Shown here one piece after another: positions 48,641 to 61,600 of a DNA stretch of 64,000 nucleotides. The DNA is from Euonymus europaeus (Eukaryota > Streptophyta > Magnoliopsida > Celastrales > Celastraceae): positions 25,175,001 to 25,239,000 of the forward strand of contig OY756966.1 of the NCBI GenBank assembly GCA_963580455.1. The letters are read 5' to 3'. The first letter of the stretch is position 1. The number at the start of each line of letters is the position of its first letter. The position numbers and the translations under genes were made by a program. Under the pieces are notes generated by a model. That model did not search any database. It was not told the origin of the DNA and saw nothing but the letters and a program-made list of their open reading frames with translations.

Positions 48641-51600
48641 AGTTCTGAAATAAAAATCCGAAATGCCAGGATTGTAGAGCTCGAAAAGTAGTGTGAAATC
48701 AATCTAAAAATCACCGAATTCAGAACCCGGAGTCAACGGATATTCATAAAACCGTTTACGTAAAGAAACCACATTTCGCGGCTAACTAGGTGAAACGATA
48801 CATACCATCCACGAGTTCTGAAATCAAAATCCGAAACGCTAGGATTGTTGAGCTCGAAAAGTAGTGTGAAATCAAGCTAAAAATCATCGAATTCAGAACT
48901 CTGAGTCAACGGATATTCATAAAACCGTTTACGTAAAGAAATCACATTTCGCGGCTAAATAGGTGAAACGAGACCTACTAGCCACGAGTTCTGAAATCAA
49001 AATCCGAAATTCCAGGATTGTAGAGCTCGAAAAGTAGTGTGAAACCATGCTAACAATCACGGAATTCAGAACTCGGAGTCAACGGATATTCATAAAACCG
49101 TTTACGTAAAGAAACCACATTTCGCAGCTAACTAGGTGAAACGAGACCTACTATATACGAGTTCTGAAATAAAAATCCGAAATGCCAGGATAGTAGAGCT
49201 CGAAAAGTAGTGTGAAATCAAGCTAAAAATGACCGAATTCAGAACTTGGAGTCAACGGATATTCATAAAACCGTTTACGTAAAGAAATTACATTTCGCGG
49301 CTAACTAGGTGAAACGAGACCTACTAGCCACGAGTTCTGAAATCAAAATCCGAAATGCCAGGATTGTAGAGCTCCAAAAGTAGTGTGAAATCATGCTAAC
49401 AATCACCGAATTCAGAATTCGGAGTCAACGGATATCATAAAACCGTTTACGTAAAGAAACCACATTTCGCGGCTAACTAGGTGAAACGAGACCTACTAGC
49501 CACGAGTTCTGAAATCAAAATCCGAAACGGCAGGATTGTAGAGCTCGAAAAGTAGTGTGAAATCAAGCTAAAAATCACCGATTTCAGAAATCTGAGTCAA
49601 CGAATATTCATAAAACCGTTTACGTAAAGAAACTACATTTCGCGGCTAACTAGGTGAAACGAGACATACTAGCCACGAGTTCTGAAATCAAAATCCGAAA
49701 TGCCAGGATTGTAGAGCTCGAAAAGTAGTGTGAAATCATGCTAACAATCACTGAATTCAGAACTCGGAGTCAACGGATATCATAAAACCGTTTACGTAAA
49801 TAAACCACATTTCGCGGCTAACAAGGTGAAACGAGACCTACTATCCACGAGTTCTGAAATAAAAATCCGAAACGCCAGGAATGTAGAGCTCGAAACGTAG
49901 TGTGAAATCAAGCTAAAAATCAACGAATTCAGAACTCGGAGTCAACGGATATTCATAAAACCGTTTACGTAAAGAAACCACATTTCGCGGCTAACTAGGT
50001 GAAACGAGACATAATAGCCACGAGTTCTGAAATCAAAATCCGAAATGCTAGGATTGTAGAGCTCGAAAAGTAGTGTGAAATCAAGCTAAAAATCACCGAA
50101 TTCAGAACTCGGAGTCAACGGATATTCATAAAACCGTTTACGTAAAGAAACCACATTTCGCGGCTAACTAGGTGAAACGAGACCTACTATCTACGAGTTC
50201 TGAAATAAAAATCCGAAATGCCAGGATAGTAGAGCTCGAAAAGTAGTGTGAAATCAAGCTAAAAATGACCGAATTCAGAACTTGGAGTCAACGGATATTC
50301 ATAAAACCGTTTACGTAAAGAAATCACATTTCGCGGCTAACTAGGTGAAACGAGACCTACTAGCCACGAGTTCTGAAATCAAAATCCGAAATGCCAGGAT
50401 TGTAGAGCTCCAAAAGTAGTGTGAAATCATGCTAACAATCACCGAATTCAGAACTCGGAGTCAACGGATATCATAAAACCGTTTACGTAAAGAAACCACA
50501 TTTCGCGGCTAAATAGGTGAATCGAGACCTACTAGCCACGAGTTCTGAAATAAAAATCCGAAATGCCAGGATAGTAGAGCTCGAAAAGTAGTGTGAAATC
50601 AAGCTAAAAATGACCGAATTCAGAACTTGGAGTCAACGGATATTCATAAAACCGTTTACGTAAAGAAATCACATTTCGCGGCTAACTAGGTGAAACGAGA
50701 CCTACTAGCCACGAGTTCTGAAATCAAAATCCGAAATGCCAGGATTGTAGAGCTCCAAAAGTAGTGTGAAATCATGCTAACAATCACCGAATTCAGAACT
50801 CGGAGTCAACGGATATCATAAAACCGTTTACGTAAAGAAACCACATTTCGCGGCTAACAAGGTGAAACGAGACCTACTAGCCACGAGTTCTGAAATCAAA
50901 ATCCGAAACGCCAGGATTGTAGAGCTCAAAAAGTAGTGTGAAATCAAGCTAAAAATCACCGATTTCAGAAATCTGAGTCAACGAATATTCATAAAACCGT
51001 TTACGTAAAGAAACTACATTTCACGGCTAACTAGGTGAAACGAGACATACTAGCCACGAGTTCTGAAATCAAAATCCGAAATGCCAGGATTGTAGAGCTC
51101 GAAAAGTAGTGTGAAATCATGCTAACAATCACTGAATTCAGAACTCGGAGTCAACGGATATCATAAAACCGTTTACGTAAATAAACCACATTTCGCGGCT
51201 AACAAGGTGAAACGAGACCTACTATCCACGAGTTCTGAAATAAAAATCCGAAATGCCAGGAATGTAGAGCTCGAAACGTAGTGTGAAATCAAGCTAAAAA
51301 TCACCGAATTCAGAACTCGGAGTCAACGGATATTCATAAAACCGTTTACGTAAAGAAACCACATTTCGCGGCTAACTAGGTGAAACGAGACATAATAGCC
51401 ACGAGTTCTGAAATCAAAATCCGAAATGCTAGGATTGTAGAGCTCGAAAAGTAGTGTGAAATCAAGCTAAAAATCACCGAATTCAGAACTCGGAGTCAAC
51501 GGATATTCATAAAACCGTTTACGTAAAGAAACCACATTTCGCGGCTAACTAGGTGAAACGAGACCTACTAGCCACGAGTTCTGAAATAAAAATCCGAAAT

Positions 51601-53006
51601 GCCAGGATTGTAGAGCTCGAAAAGTAGTGTGAAATCAATCTAAAAATCACCGAATTCAGAACCCGGAGTCAACGGATATTCATAAAACCGTTTACGTAAA
51701 GAAACCACATTTCGCGGCTAACTAGGTGAAACGATACATACCATCCACGAGTTCTGAAATCAAAATCCGAAACGCTAGGATTGTTGAGCTCGAAAAGTAG
51801 TGTGAAATCAAGCTAAAAATCATCGAATTCAGAACTCTGAGTCAACGGATATTCATAAAACCGTTTACGTAAAGAAATCACATTTCGCGGCTAAATAGGT
51901 GAAACGAGACCTACTAGCCACGAGTTCTGAAATCAAAATCCGAAATTCCAGGATTGTAGTGCTCGAAAAGTAGTGTGAAACCATGCTAACAATCACGGAA
52001 TTCAGAACTCGGAGTCAACGGATATTCATAAAACCGTTTATGTAAAGAAACCACATTTCGCGGCTAACTAGGTGAAACGAGACCTACTATCTACGAGTTC
52101 TGAAATAAAAATCCGAAATGCCAGGATAGTAGAGCTCGAAAAGTAGTGTGAAATCAAGCTAAAAATGACCGAATTCAGAACTTGGAGTCAACGGATATTC
52201 ATAAAACCGTTTACGTAAAGAAATCACATTTCGCGGCTAACTAGGTGAAACGAGACCTACTAGCCACGAGTTCTGAAATCAAAATCCGAAATGCCAGGAT
52301 TGTAGAGCTCCAAAAGTAGTGTGAAATCATGCTAACAATCACTGAATTCAGAACTCGGAGTCAATGGATATCATAAAACCGTTTACGTAAAGAAACCACA
52401 TTTCGCGGCTAACTAGGTGAAACGAGACCTACTAGCCACGAGTTCTGAAATCAAAATCCGAAACGCCAGGATTGTAGAGCTCGAAAAGTAGTGTGAAATC
52501 AAGCTAAAAATCACCGATTTCAGAAATCTGAGTCAACGAATATTCATAAAACCGTTTACGTAAAGAAACTACATTTCGCGGCTAACTAGGTGAAACGAGA
52601 CATACTAGCCACGAGTTCTGAAATCAAAATCCGAAATGCCAGGATTGTAGAGCTCGAAAAGTAGTGTGAAATCATGCTAACAATCACTGAATTCAGAACT
52701 CGGAGTCAACGGATATCATAAAACCGTTTACGTAAATAAACCACATTTCGCGGCTAACAAGGTGAAACGAGACCTACTATCCACGAGTTCTGAAATTAAA
52801 ATCCGAAATGCCAGGAATGTAGAGCTCGAAACGTAGTGTGAAATCAAGCTAAAAATCACCGAATTCAGAACTCGGAGTCAACGGATATTCATAAAACCGT
52901 TTACGTAAAGAAACCACATTTCGCGGCTAACTAGGTGAAACGAGACATAATAGCCACGAGTTCTGAAATCAAAATCCGAAATGCTAGGATTGTAGAGCTC
53001 GAAAAG
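48640..53006 (+). repeat. Partial 17-monomer repeat (2,936 bp)
   Basis: CATACCATCC at 48,801 and 51,737, and CATAATAGCC at 50,010 and 52,946, are 2,936 bp apart, 17 x 173 minus 5. The five missing bases are five GGATATCAT units in between. The relation covers about 48,640-50,070 and 51,576-53,006. Within the same stretch CATAATAGCC also repeats at 8-monomer spacing (50,010 to 51,391, 1,381 bp) and CTATCTACGAG at 11-monomer spacing (50,188 to 52,088, 1,900 bp), so several duplications overlap. Confidence 0.7.
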
Positions 53007-54788
53007 TAGTGTGAAATCATGCTAACAATCACCGAATTCAGAACTCGGAGTCAACGGATATTCATAAAACCGTTTACGTAAAGAAACCACATTTCGCGGC
53101 TAACTTGGTGAAACAAGACCTACTATCCACGAGTTCTGAAATAAAAATCCGAAATGCCAGGATTGTAGAGCTCGAAAAGTAGTGTGAAATCAAGCTAAAA
53201 ATGACCGAGTTCAGAACTCGGAGTCAACGGATATTCATAAAACCGTTTATGTAAAGAAATCACATTTCGCGGCTAACTAGGTGAAACGAGACCTACTAGC
53301 CACGAGTTCTGAAATCAAAATCCGAAATGCCAGGATTGTAGAGCTCCAAAAGTAGTGTGAAATCATGCTAACAATCACCGAATTCAGAACTCGGAGTCAA
53401 CGGATATCATAAAACCGTTTACGTAAATAAACCACATTTCGCGGCTAACTAGTTGAAACGAGACCTACTAGCCACGAGTTCTGAAATCAAAATCCGAAAC
53501 GGCAGGATTGTAGAGCTCGAAAAGTAGTGTGAAATCAAGCTAAAAATCACTGATTTCAGAACTCTGAGTCAACGAATATTCATAAAACCGTTTACGTAAA
53601 GAAACGACATTTCGCGGCTAACTAGGTGAAACGAGACATACTAGCCACGAGTTCTGAAATCAAAATCCGAAATGCTAGGATTGTAGAGCTCAAAAAGTAG
53701 TGTGAAATCAAGCTAACAATGACCGAATTCAGAACTCGGAGTCAACGGATATTCATAAAACCGTTTACGTTAAGAAATCACATTTCGCGGCTAACTAGGT
53801 GAAACGAGACCTACTAGCCACGAGTTCTGAAATCAAAATCCGAAATGCTAGGATTGTAGAGCTCGAAAAGTAGTGTGAAATCATGCTAACAATCACCGAA
53901 TTCAGAACTCGGAGTCAACGGATATTCATAAAACCGTTTACGTAAAGAAACCACATTTCGCGGCTAACTAGGTGAAACGAGATCTACTATCCACGAGTTC
54001 TGAAATAAAAATCCGAAATGCCAGGATTGTAGAGCTCGAATAGTAGTGTGAAATCAAGCTAAAAATGACCGAATTCAGAACTCGGAATCAACGGATATTC
54101 ATAAAACCGTTTATGTATAGAAATCACATTTCGTGGCTAACTAGGTGAAACGATACCTACTAGCCACGAGTTCTGAAATCAAAATCCGAAATGCCAGGAT
54201 TGTAGAGCTCCAAAAGTAGTGTGAAATCATGCTAACAATCACCGAATTCAGAACTCGGAGTCAACGGATATCATAAAACCGTTTACGTAAAGAAACCACA
54301 TTTCGCGGCTAACTAGGTGAAACGAGACCTACTAGCCACGAGTTCTGAAATCAAAATCCGAAACGGCAGGATTGTAGAGCTCGAAAAGTAGTGTGAAATC
54401 AAGCTAAAAATCACTGATTTCAGAACTCTGAGTCAACGAATATTCATAAAACCGTTTACGTAAAGAAACTACATTTCGCGGCTAACTAGGTGAAACGAGA
54501 CATACTAGCCACGAGTTCTGAAATCAAAATCCGAAACGCCAGGATTGTAGAGCTCGAAAAGTAGTATGAAATTAAGCTAAAAATCACTGAATTCAGAACT
54601 CGGAGTCAACGGATATTCATAAAACCGTTTACGTAAAGAAACCACATTTCGCGGCTAACTAGGTGAAACGAGACCTACTAGCCACGAGTTCTGAAATCAA
54701 AATCCGAAACGGCAGGATTGTGGAGCTCGAAAAATAGTGTCAAATCAAGCCAAAAATCACCGAATTCAGAACTCGGAGTCAACGGATA
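50782..54788 (+). repeat. 23-monomer higher-order repeat (3,973 bp), copy 1
   Basis: Everything from the crossover zone at 50,782-50,816 to the zone at 54,755-54,789 is repeated 3,973 bp downstream. The period is 23 x 173 minus 6, the six missing bases being GGATATCAT units. Markers: CATTTCACGGC (51,019 and 54,992), CATAATAGCC (51,391/55,364 and 52,946/56,919), GTAGTGCTCG (about 51,957 and 55,930), TTATGTATAGAAATC (about 54,112 and 58,085). Hardly any difference between the copies was noticed, so this is the freshest large duplication in the window. Confidence 0.9.
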
Positions 54789-57700
54789 TCATAAAACCGT
54801 TTACGTAAAGAAACCACATTTCGCGGCTAACAAGGTGAAACGAGACCTACTAGCCACGAGTTCTGAAATCAAAATCCGAAACGCCAGGATTGTAGAGCTC
54901 AAAAAGTAGTGTGAAATCAAGCTAAAAATCACCGATTTCAGAAATCTGAGTCAACGAATATTCATAAAACCGTTTACGTAAAGAAACTACATTTCACGGC
55001 TAACTAGGTGAAACGAGACATACTAGCCACGAGTTCTGAAATCAAAATCCGAAATGCCAGGATTGTAGAGCTCGAAAAGTAGTGTGAAATCATGCTAACA
55101 ATCACTGAATTCAGAACTCGGAGTCAACGGATATCATAAAACCGTTTACGTAAATAAACCACATTTCGCGGCTAACAAGGTGAAACGAGACCTACTATCC
55201 ACGAGTTCTGAAATAAAAATCCGAAATGCCAGGAATGTAGAGCTCGAAACGTAGTGTGAAATCAAGCTAAAAATCACCGAATTCAGAACTCGGAGTCAAC
55301 GGATATTCATAAAACCGTTTACGTAAAGAAACCACATTTCGCGGCTAACTAGGTGAAACGAGACATAATAGCCACGAGTTCTGAAATCAAAATCCGAAAT
55401 GCTAGGATTGTAGAGCTCGAAAAGTAGTGTGAAATCAAGCTAAAAATCACCGAATTCAGAACTCGGAGTCAACGGATATTCATAAAACCGTTTACGTAAA
55501 GAAACCACATTTCGCGGCTAACTAGGTGAAACGAGACCTACTAGCCACGAGTTCTGAAATAAAAATCCGAAATGCCAGGATTGTAGAGCTCGAAAAGTAG
55601 TGTGAAATCAATCTAAAAATCACCGAATTCAGAACCCGGAGTCAACGGATATTCATAAAACCGTTTACGTAAAGAAACCACATTTCGCGGCTAACTAGGT
55701 GAAACGATACATACCATCCACGAGTTCTGAAATCAAAATCCGAAACGCTAGGATTGTTGAGCTCGAAAAGTAGTGTGAAATCAAGCTAAAAATCATCGAA
55801 TTCAGAACTCTGAGTCAACGGATATTCATAAAACCGTTTACGTAAAGAAATCACATTTCGCGGCTAAATAGGTGAAACGAGACCTACTAGCCACGAGTTC
55901 TGAAATCAAAATCCGAAATTCCAGGATTGTAGTGCTCGAAAAGTAGTGTGAAACCATGCTAACAATCACGGAATTCAGAACTCGGAGTCAACGGATATTC
56001 ATAAAACCGTTTATGTAAAGAAACCACATTTCGCGGCTAACTAGGTGAAACGAGACCTACTATCTACGAGTTCTGAAATAAAAATCCGAAATGCCAGGAT
56101 AGTAGAGCTCGAAAAGTAGTGTGAAATCAAGCTAAAAATGACCGAATTCAGAACTTGGAGTCAACGGATATTCATAAAACCGTTTACGTAAAGAAATCAC
56201 ATTTCGCGGCTAACTAGGTGAAACGAGACCTACTAGCCACGAGTTCTGAAATCAAAATCCGAAATGCCAGGATTGTAGAGCTCCAAAAGTAGTGTGAAAT
56301 CATGCTAACAATCACTGAATTCAGAACTCGGAGTCAATGGATATCATAAAACCGTTTACGTAAAGAAACCACATTTCGCGGCTAACTAGGTGAAACGAGA
56401 CCTACTAGCCACGAGTTCTGAAATCAAAATCCGAAACGCCAGGATTGTAGAGCTCGAAAAGTAGTGTGAAATCAAGCTAAAAATCACCGATTTCAGAAAT
56501 CTGAGTCAACGAATATTCATAAAACCGTTTACGTAAAGAAACTACATTTCGCGGCTAACTAGGTGAAACGAGACATACTAGCCACGAGTTCTGAAATCAA
56601 AATCCGAAATGCCAGGATTGTAGAGCTCGAAAAGTAGTGTGAAATCATGCTAACAATCACTGAATTCAGAACTCGGAGTCAACGGATATCATAAAACCGT
56701 TTACGTAAATAAACCACATTTCGCGGCTAACAAGGTGAAACGAGACCTACTATCCACGAGTTCTGAAATTAAAATCCGAAATGCCAGGAATGTAGAGCTC
56801 GAAACGTAGTGTGAAATCAAGCTAAAAATCACCGAATTCAGAACTCGGAGTCAACGGATATTCATAAAACCGTTTACGTAAAGAAACCACATTTCGCGGC
56901 TAACTAGGTGAAACGAGACATAATAGCCACGAGTTCTGAAATCAAAATCCGAAATGCTAGGATTGTAGAGCTCGAAAAGTAGTGTGAAATCATGCTAACA
57001 ATCACCGAATTCAGAACTCGGAGTCAACGGATATTCATAAAACCGTTTACGTAAAGAAACCACATTTCGCGGCTAACTTGGTGAAACAAGACCTACTATC
57101 CACGAGTTCTGAAATAAAAATCCGAAATGCCAGGATTGTAGAGCTCGAAAAGTAGTGTGAAATCAAGCTAAAAATGACCGAGTTCAGAACTCGGAGTCAA
57201 CGGATATTCATAAAACCGTTTATGTAAAGAAATCACATTTCGCGGCTAACTAGGTGAAACGAGACCTACTAGCCACGAGTTCTGAAATCAAAATCCGAAA
57301 TGCCAGGATTGTAGAGCTCCAAAAGTAGTGTGAAATCATGCTAACAATCACCGAATTCAGAACTCGGAGTCAACGGATATCATAAAACCGTTTACGTAAA
57401 TAAACCACATTTCGCGGCTAACTAGTTGAAACGAGACCTACTAGCCACGAGTTCTGAAATCAAAATCCGAAACGGCAGGATTGTAGAGCTCGAAAAGTAG
57501 TGTGAAATCAAGCTAAAAATCACTGATTTCAGAACTCTGAGTCAACGAATATTCATAAAACCGTTTACGTAAAGAAACGACATTTCGCGGCTAACTAGGT
57601 GAAACGAGACATACTAGCCACGAGTTCTGAAATCAAAATCCGAAATGCTAGGATTGTAGAGCTCAAAAAGTAGTGTGAAATCAAGCTAACAATGACCGAA

Positions 57701-58762
57701 TTCAGAACTCGGAGTCAACGGATATTCATAAAACCGTTTACGTTAAGAAATCACATTTCGCGGCTAACTAGGTGAAACGAGACCTACTAGCCACGAGTTC
57801 TGAAATCAAAATCCGAAATGCTAGGATTGTAGAGCTCGAAAAGTAGTGTGAAATCATGCTAACAATCACCGAATTCAGAACTCGGAGTCAACGGATATTC
57901 ATAAAACCGTTTACGTAAAGAAACCACATTTCGCGGCTAACTAGGTGAAACGAGATCTACTATCCACGAGTTCTGAAATAAAAATCCGAAATGCCAGGAT
58001 TGTAGAGCTCGAATAGTAGTGTGAAATCAAGCTAAAAATGACCGAATTCAGAACTCGGAATCAACGGATATTCATAAAACCGTTTATGTATAGAAATCAC
58101 ATTTCGTGGCTAACTAGGTGAAACGATACCTACTAGCCACGAGTTCTGAAATCAAAATCCGAAATGCCAGGATTGTAGAGCTCCAAAAGTAGTGTGAAAT
58201 CATGCTAACAATCACCGAATTCAGAACTCGGAGTCAACGGATATCATAAAACCGTTTACGTAAAGAAACCACATTTCGCGGCTAACTAGGTGAAACGAGA
58301 CCTACTAGCCACGAGTTCTGAAATCAAAATCCGAAACGGCAGGATTGTAGAGCTCGAAAAGTAGTGTGAAATCAAGCTAAAAATCACTGATTTCAGAACT
58401 CTGAGTCAACGAATATTCATAAAACCGTTTACGTAAAGAAACTACATTTCGCGGCTAACTAGGTGAAACGAGACATACTAGCCACGAGTTCTGAAATCAA
58501 AATCCGAAACGCCAGGATTGTAGAGCTCGAAAAGTAGTATGAAATTAAGCTAAAAATCACTGAATTCAGAACTCGGAGTCAACGGATATTCATAAAACCG
58601 TTTACGTAAAGAAACCACATTTCGCGGCTAACTAGGTGAAACGAGACCTACTAGCCACGAGTTCTGAAATCAAAATCCGAAACGGCAGGATTGTGGAGCT
58701 CGAAAAATAGTGTCAAATCAAGCCAAAAATCACCGAATTCAGAACTCGGAGTCAACGGATAT
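54789..58762 (+). repeat. 23-monomer higher-order repeat (3,973 bp), copy 2
   Basis: This copy reproduces copy 1 to its end. At 58,762 copy 1 reads GGATATCATAAAACC, while this copy reads GGATATTCATAAAACC and goes on into CGCGGTTAACTAGG, the sequence that presumably followed copy 1 before the duplication. The unit in between (GTGTCAAATCAAGCC) is shared. This places the crossover inside the common stretch AATCACCGAATTC to CAACGGATAT of one monomer. Confidence 0.9.
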
Positions 58763-61600
58763 TCATAAAACCGTTTACGTAAAGAAACCACATTTCGCGG
58801 TTAACTAGGTGAAACGAGACCTACTAGCTACAAGTTCTGAAATCAAAATCCGAAATGCTAGGATTGTAGAGCTCGAAAAGTAGTGTGAAATCAAGCTAAA
58901 AATCACCGAATTCAGAACTCGGAGTCAACGGATATTCATAAACCGTTTACGTAAAGAAACCACATTTCACGGCTAACTAGCTGAAACGAGACCTACTAGC
59001 CACGAGTTCTGAAATCAAAATCCGAAATGCCAGGATTGTAGAGCTCGAAAAGTAGTGTGAAATCAAGCTAAAAATCACCGAATTCAGAACTCGGAGTCAA
59101 CGGATATTCATAAAACCGTTTACGTAAAGAAACCACATTTCGCGGCTAACTAGGTGAAATGAGACCTACTAGCCACGAGTTCTGAAATCAAAATCCGAAA
59201 TGCCAGGATTGTAGAGCTCGAAAAGTAGTATGAAATTAAGCTAAAAATCACTGAATTCAGAACTCGGAGTCAACAGATATCATAAAACCGTTTACGTAAA
59301 GAAACCACATTTCGCGGCTAACTAGGTGAAACGAGACCTACTAGCCACGAGTTCTGAAATAAAAATCCGAAATGCCAGGATTGTAGAGCTCCAAAAGTAG
59401 TGTGAAATCAAGCTAAAAATGACCGAATTCAGAACTCGGAGTCAACGGATATTCATAAAACCGTTTATGTAAAGAAATCACATTTCGCGGCTAACTAGGT
59501 GAAACGAGACCTACTAGCCACGAGTTCTGAAATCAAAATCCGAAATGCCAGGATTGTAGAGCTCCAAAAGTAGTGTGAAATCATGCTAACAATCACCGAA
59601 TTCAGAACTCGGAGTCAACGGATATCATAAAACCGTTTACGTAAAGAAACCACATTTCGCGGCTAACTAGTTGAAACGAGACCTACTAGCCACGAGTTCT
59701 GAAATCAAAATCCGAAACGGCAGGATTGTAGAGCTCGAAAAGTAGTGTGAAATCAAGCTAAAAATCACTGATTTCAGAACTCTGAGTCAACGAATATTCA
59801 TAAAACCGTTTACGTAAAGAAACTACATTTCGCGGCTAACTAGGTGAAACGAGACATACTAGCCACGAGTTCTGAAATCAAAATCCGAAACGGCAGGATT
59901 GTGGAGCTCGAAAAATAGTGTCAAATCAAGCCAAAAATCACCGAATTCAGAACTCGGAGTCAACGGATATTCATAAAACCGTTTACGTAAAGAAACCACA
60001 TTTCGCGGTTAACCAGGTGAAACGAGACCTACTAGCCACAAGTTCTGAAATCAAAATCCGAAATGCTAGGATTGTAGAGCTCGAAAAGTAGTGTGAAATC
60101 AAGCTAAAAATCACCGAATTCAGAACTCGGAGTCAACGGATATTCATAAACCGTTTACGTAAAGAAACCACATTTCACGGCTAACTAGCTGAAACGAGAC
60201 CTACTAGCCACGAGTTCTGAAATCAAAATCCGAAATGCCAGGATTGTAGAGCTCGAATAGTAGTGTGAAATCAAGCTAAAAATGACCGAATTCAGAACTC
60301 GGAATCAACGGATATTCATAAAACCGTTTATGTATAGAAATCACATTTCGTGGCTAACTAGGTGAAACGATACCTACTAGCCACGAGTTCTGAAATCAAA
60401 ATCCGAAATGCCAGGATTGTAGAGCTCCAAAAGTAGTGTGAAATCATGCTAACAATCACCGAATTCAGAACTCGGAGTCAACGGATATCATAAAACCGTT
60501 TACGTAAAGAAACCACATTTCGCGGCTAACTAGGTGAAACGAGACCTACTAGCCACGAGTTCTGAAATCAAAATCCGAAACGGCAGGATTGTAGAGCTCG
60601 AAAAGTAGTGTGAAATCAAGCTAAAAATCACTGATTTCAGAACTCTGAGTCAACGAATATTCATAAAACCGTTTACGTAAAGAAACTACATTTCGCGGCT
60701 AACTAGGTGAAACGAGACATACTAGCCACGAGTTCTGAAATCAAAATCCGAAACGCCAGGATTGTAGAGCTCGAAAAGTAGTGTGAAATCAAGCTAAAAA
60801 TGACCGAATTCAGAACTCGGAGTCAACGGATATTCATAAAACCGTTTACGTAAAGAAACCACATTTCGCGACTAACTAGGTGAAACGAGATCTACTATCC
60901 ACGAGTTCTGAAATCAAAATCCGAAACGGCAGGATTGTAGATCTCGAAAAGTAGTGTGAAATCAAGCTAAAAATCACCGAATTCAGAACTCGGAGTCAAC
61001 GGATATTCATAAAACCGTTTACGTAAAGAAACCACATTTTGCGGCTAACTAGGTGAAACGAGACCTACTAGCCACGAGTTCTGAAATCAAAATCCGAAAT
61101 GCCAGGATTGTAGAGCTCGAAAAGTAGTGTGAAATCAAGCTAAAAATCACCGAATTCAGAACTCGGAGTCAACGGATATTCATAAAACCGTTTACGTAAA
61201 GAAACCACATTTCGCGGCTAACTAGGTGAAACGAGACCTACTAGCCACGAGTTCTGAAATCAAAATCCGAAATGCCAGGATTGTAGAGCTCGAAAAGTAG
61301 TATGAAATTAAGCTAAAAATCACTGAATTCAGAACTCGGAGTCAACGGATATTCATAAAACCGTTTACGTAAAGAAACCACATTTCGCGGCTAACTAGGT
61401 GAAACGAGACCTACTAGCCACGAGTTCTGAAATCAAAATCCGAAATGGCAGGATTGTGGAGCTCGAAAAATAGTGTCAAATCAAGCCAAAAATCACCGAA
61501 TTCAGAACTCGGAGTCAACGGATATTCATAAAACCGTTTACGTAAAGAAACCACATTTCGCGGCTAACTAGGTGAAACGAGACCTACTATCCACGAGTTC
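58762..61600 (+). repeat. 7-monomer duplication (1,208 bp) and patchwork units
   Basis: The one-base-short TTCATAAACCG unit lies at 58,934 and 60,142, 1,208 bp apart (7 x 173 minus 3), with CATTTCACGGC and CTAGCTGAAACG following in both. Between and after them lie pieces copied from the 23-mer domain: TTATGTATAGAAATC near 60,328, ATAGTGTCAAATC near 59,916 and 61,470, and GTATGAAATTAAGC near 59,226 and 61,301. The patchwork indicates several small exchanges. Confidence 0.7.
61132..61304 (+). repeat. Exemplar satellite monomer, nearly consensus
   Basis: This 173-bp unit matches the consensus I derived by reading the array, except for one base near its end (TAGTATG where most copies have TAGTGTG). 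It is useful as a reference copy. Composition of the consensus is about 66 A, 36 T and 71 G+C, so the given strand is strongly A-rich. Positions that vary most between copies are 31-36 (CTCGGA, CTCTGA, CTTGGA), 74-75 (CC, TC, CT, CG, GC), 105-115 (CCTACTAGCC, CATACTAGCC, CCTACTATCC, CTTCTATCC) and 138-148 (GAAATGCCAGG, GAAACGCTAGG, AAAATGGCAGG, GAAACTCGAGG). Positions 53-72 are among the least variable. Confidence 0.9.

Noticed and set aside
54718..54909. A 63-codon open frame on the plus strand starting at TTG
   Set aside because: It lies wholly inside the satellite and is open only because three chance changes coincide: AGCCAA in place of AGCTAA, a one-base deletion in GGATATCAT that skips the usual TAA, and AACAAG in place of AACTAG. 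The near-copy 3,973 bp downstream lacks the one-base deletion and is closed. It has no codon signature, start context or recognisable domain.
50782..58762. Possibility that the near-identical copies are an assembly artefact
   Set aside because: It cannot be excluded from sequence alone. However, the three junctions use different flanking monomer types, and other duplications in the window show graded ages with private differences, which argues for real duplications.
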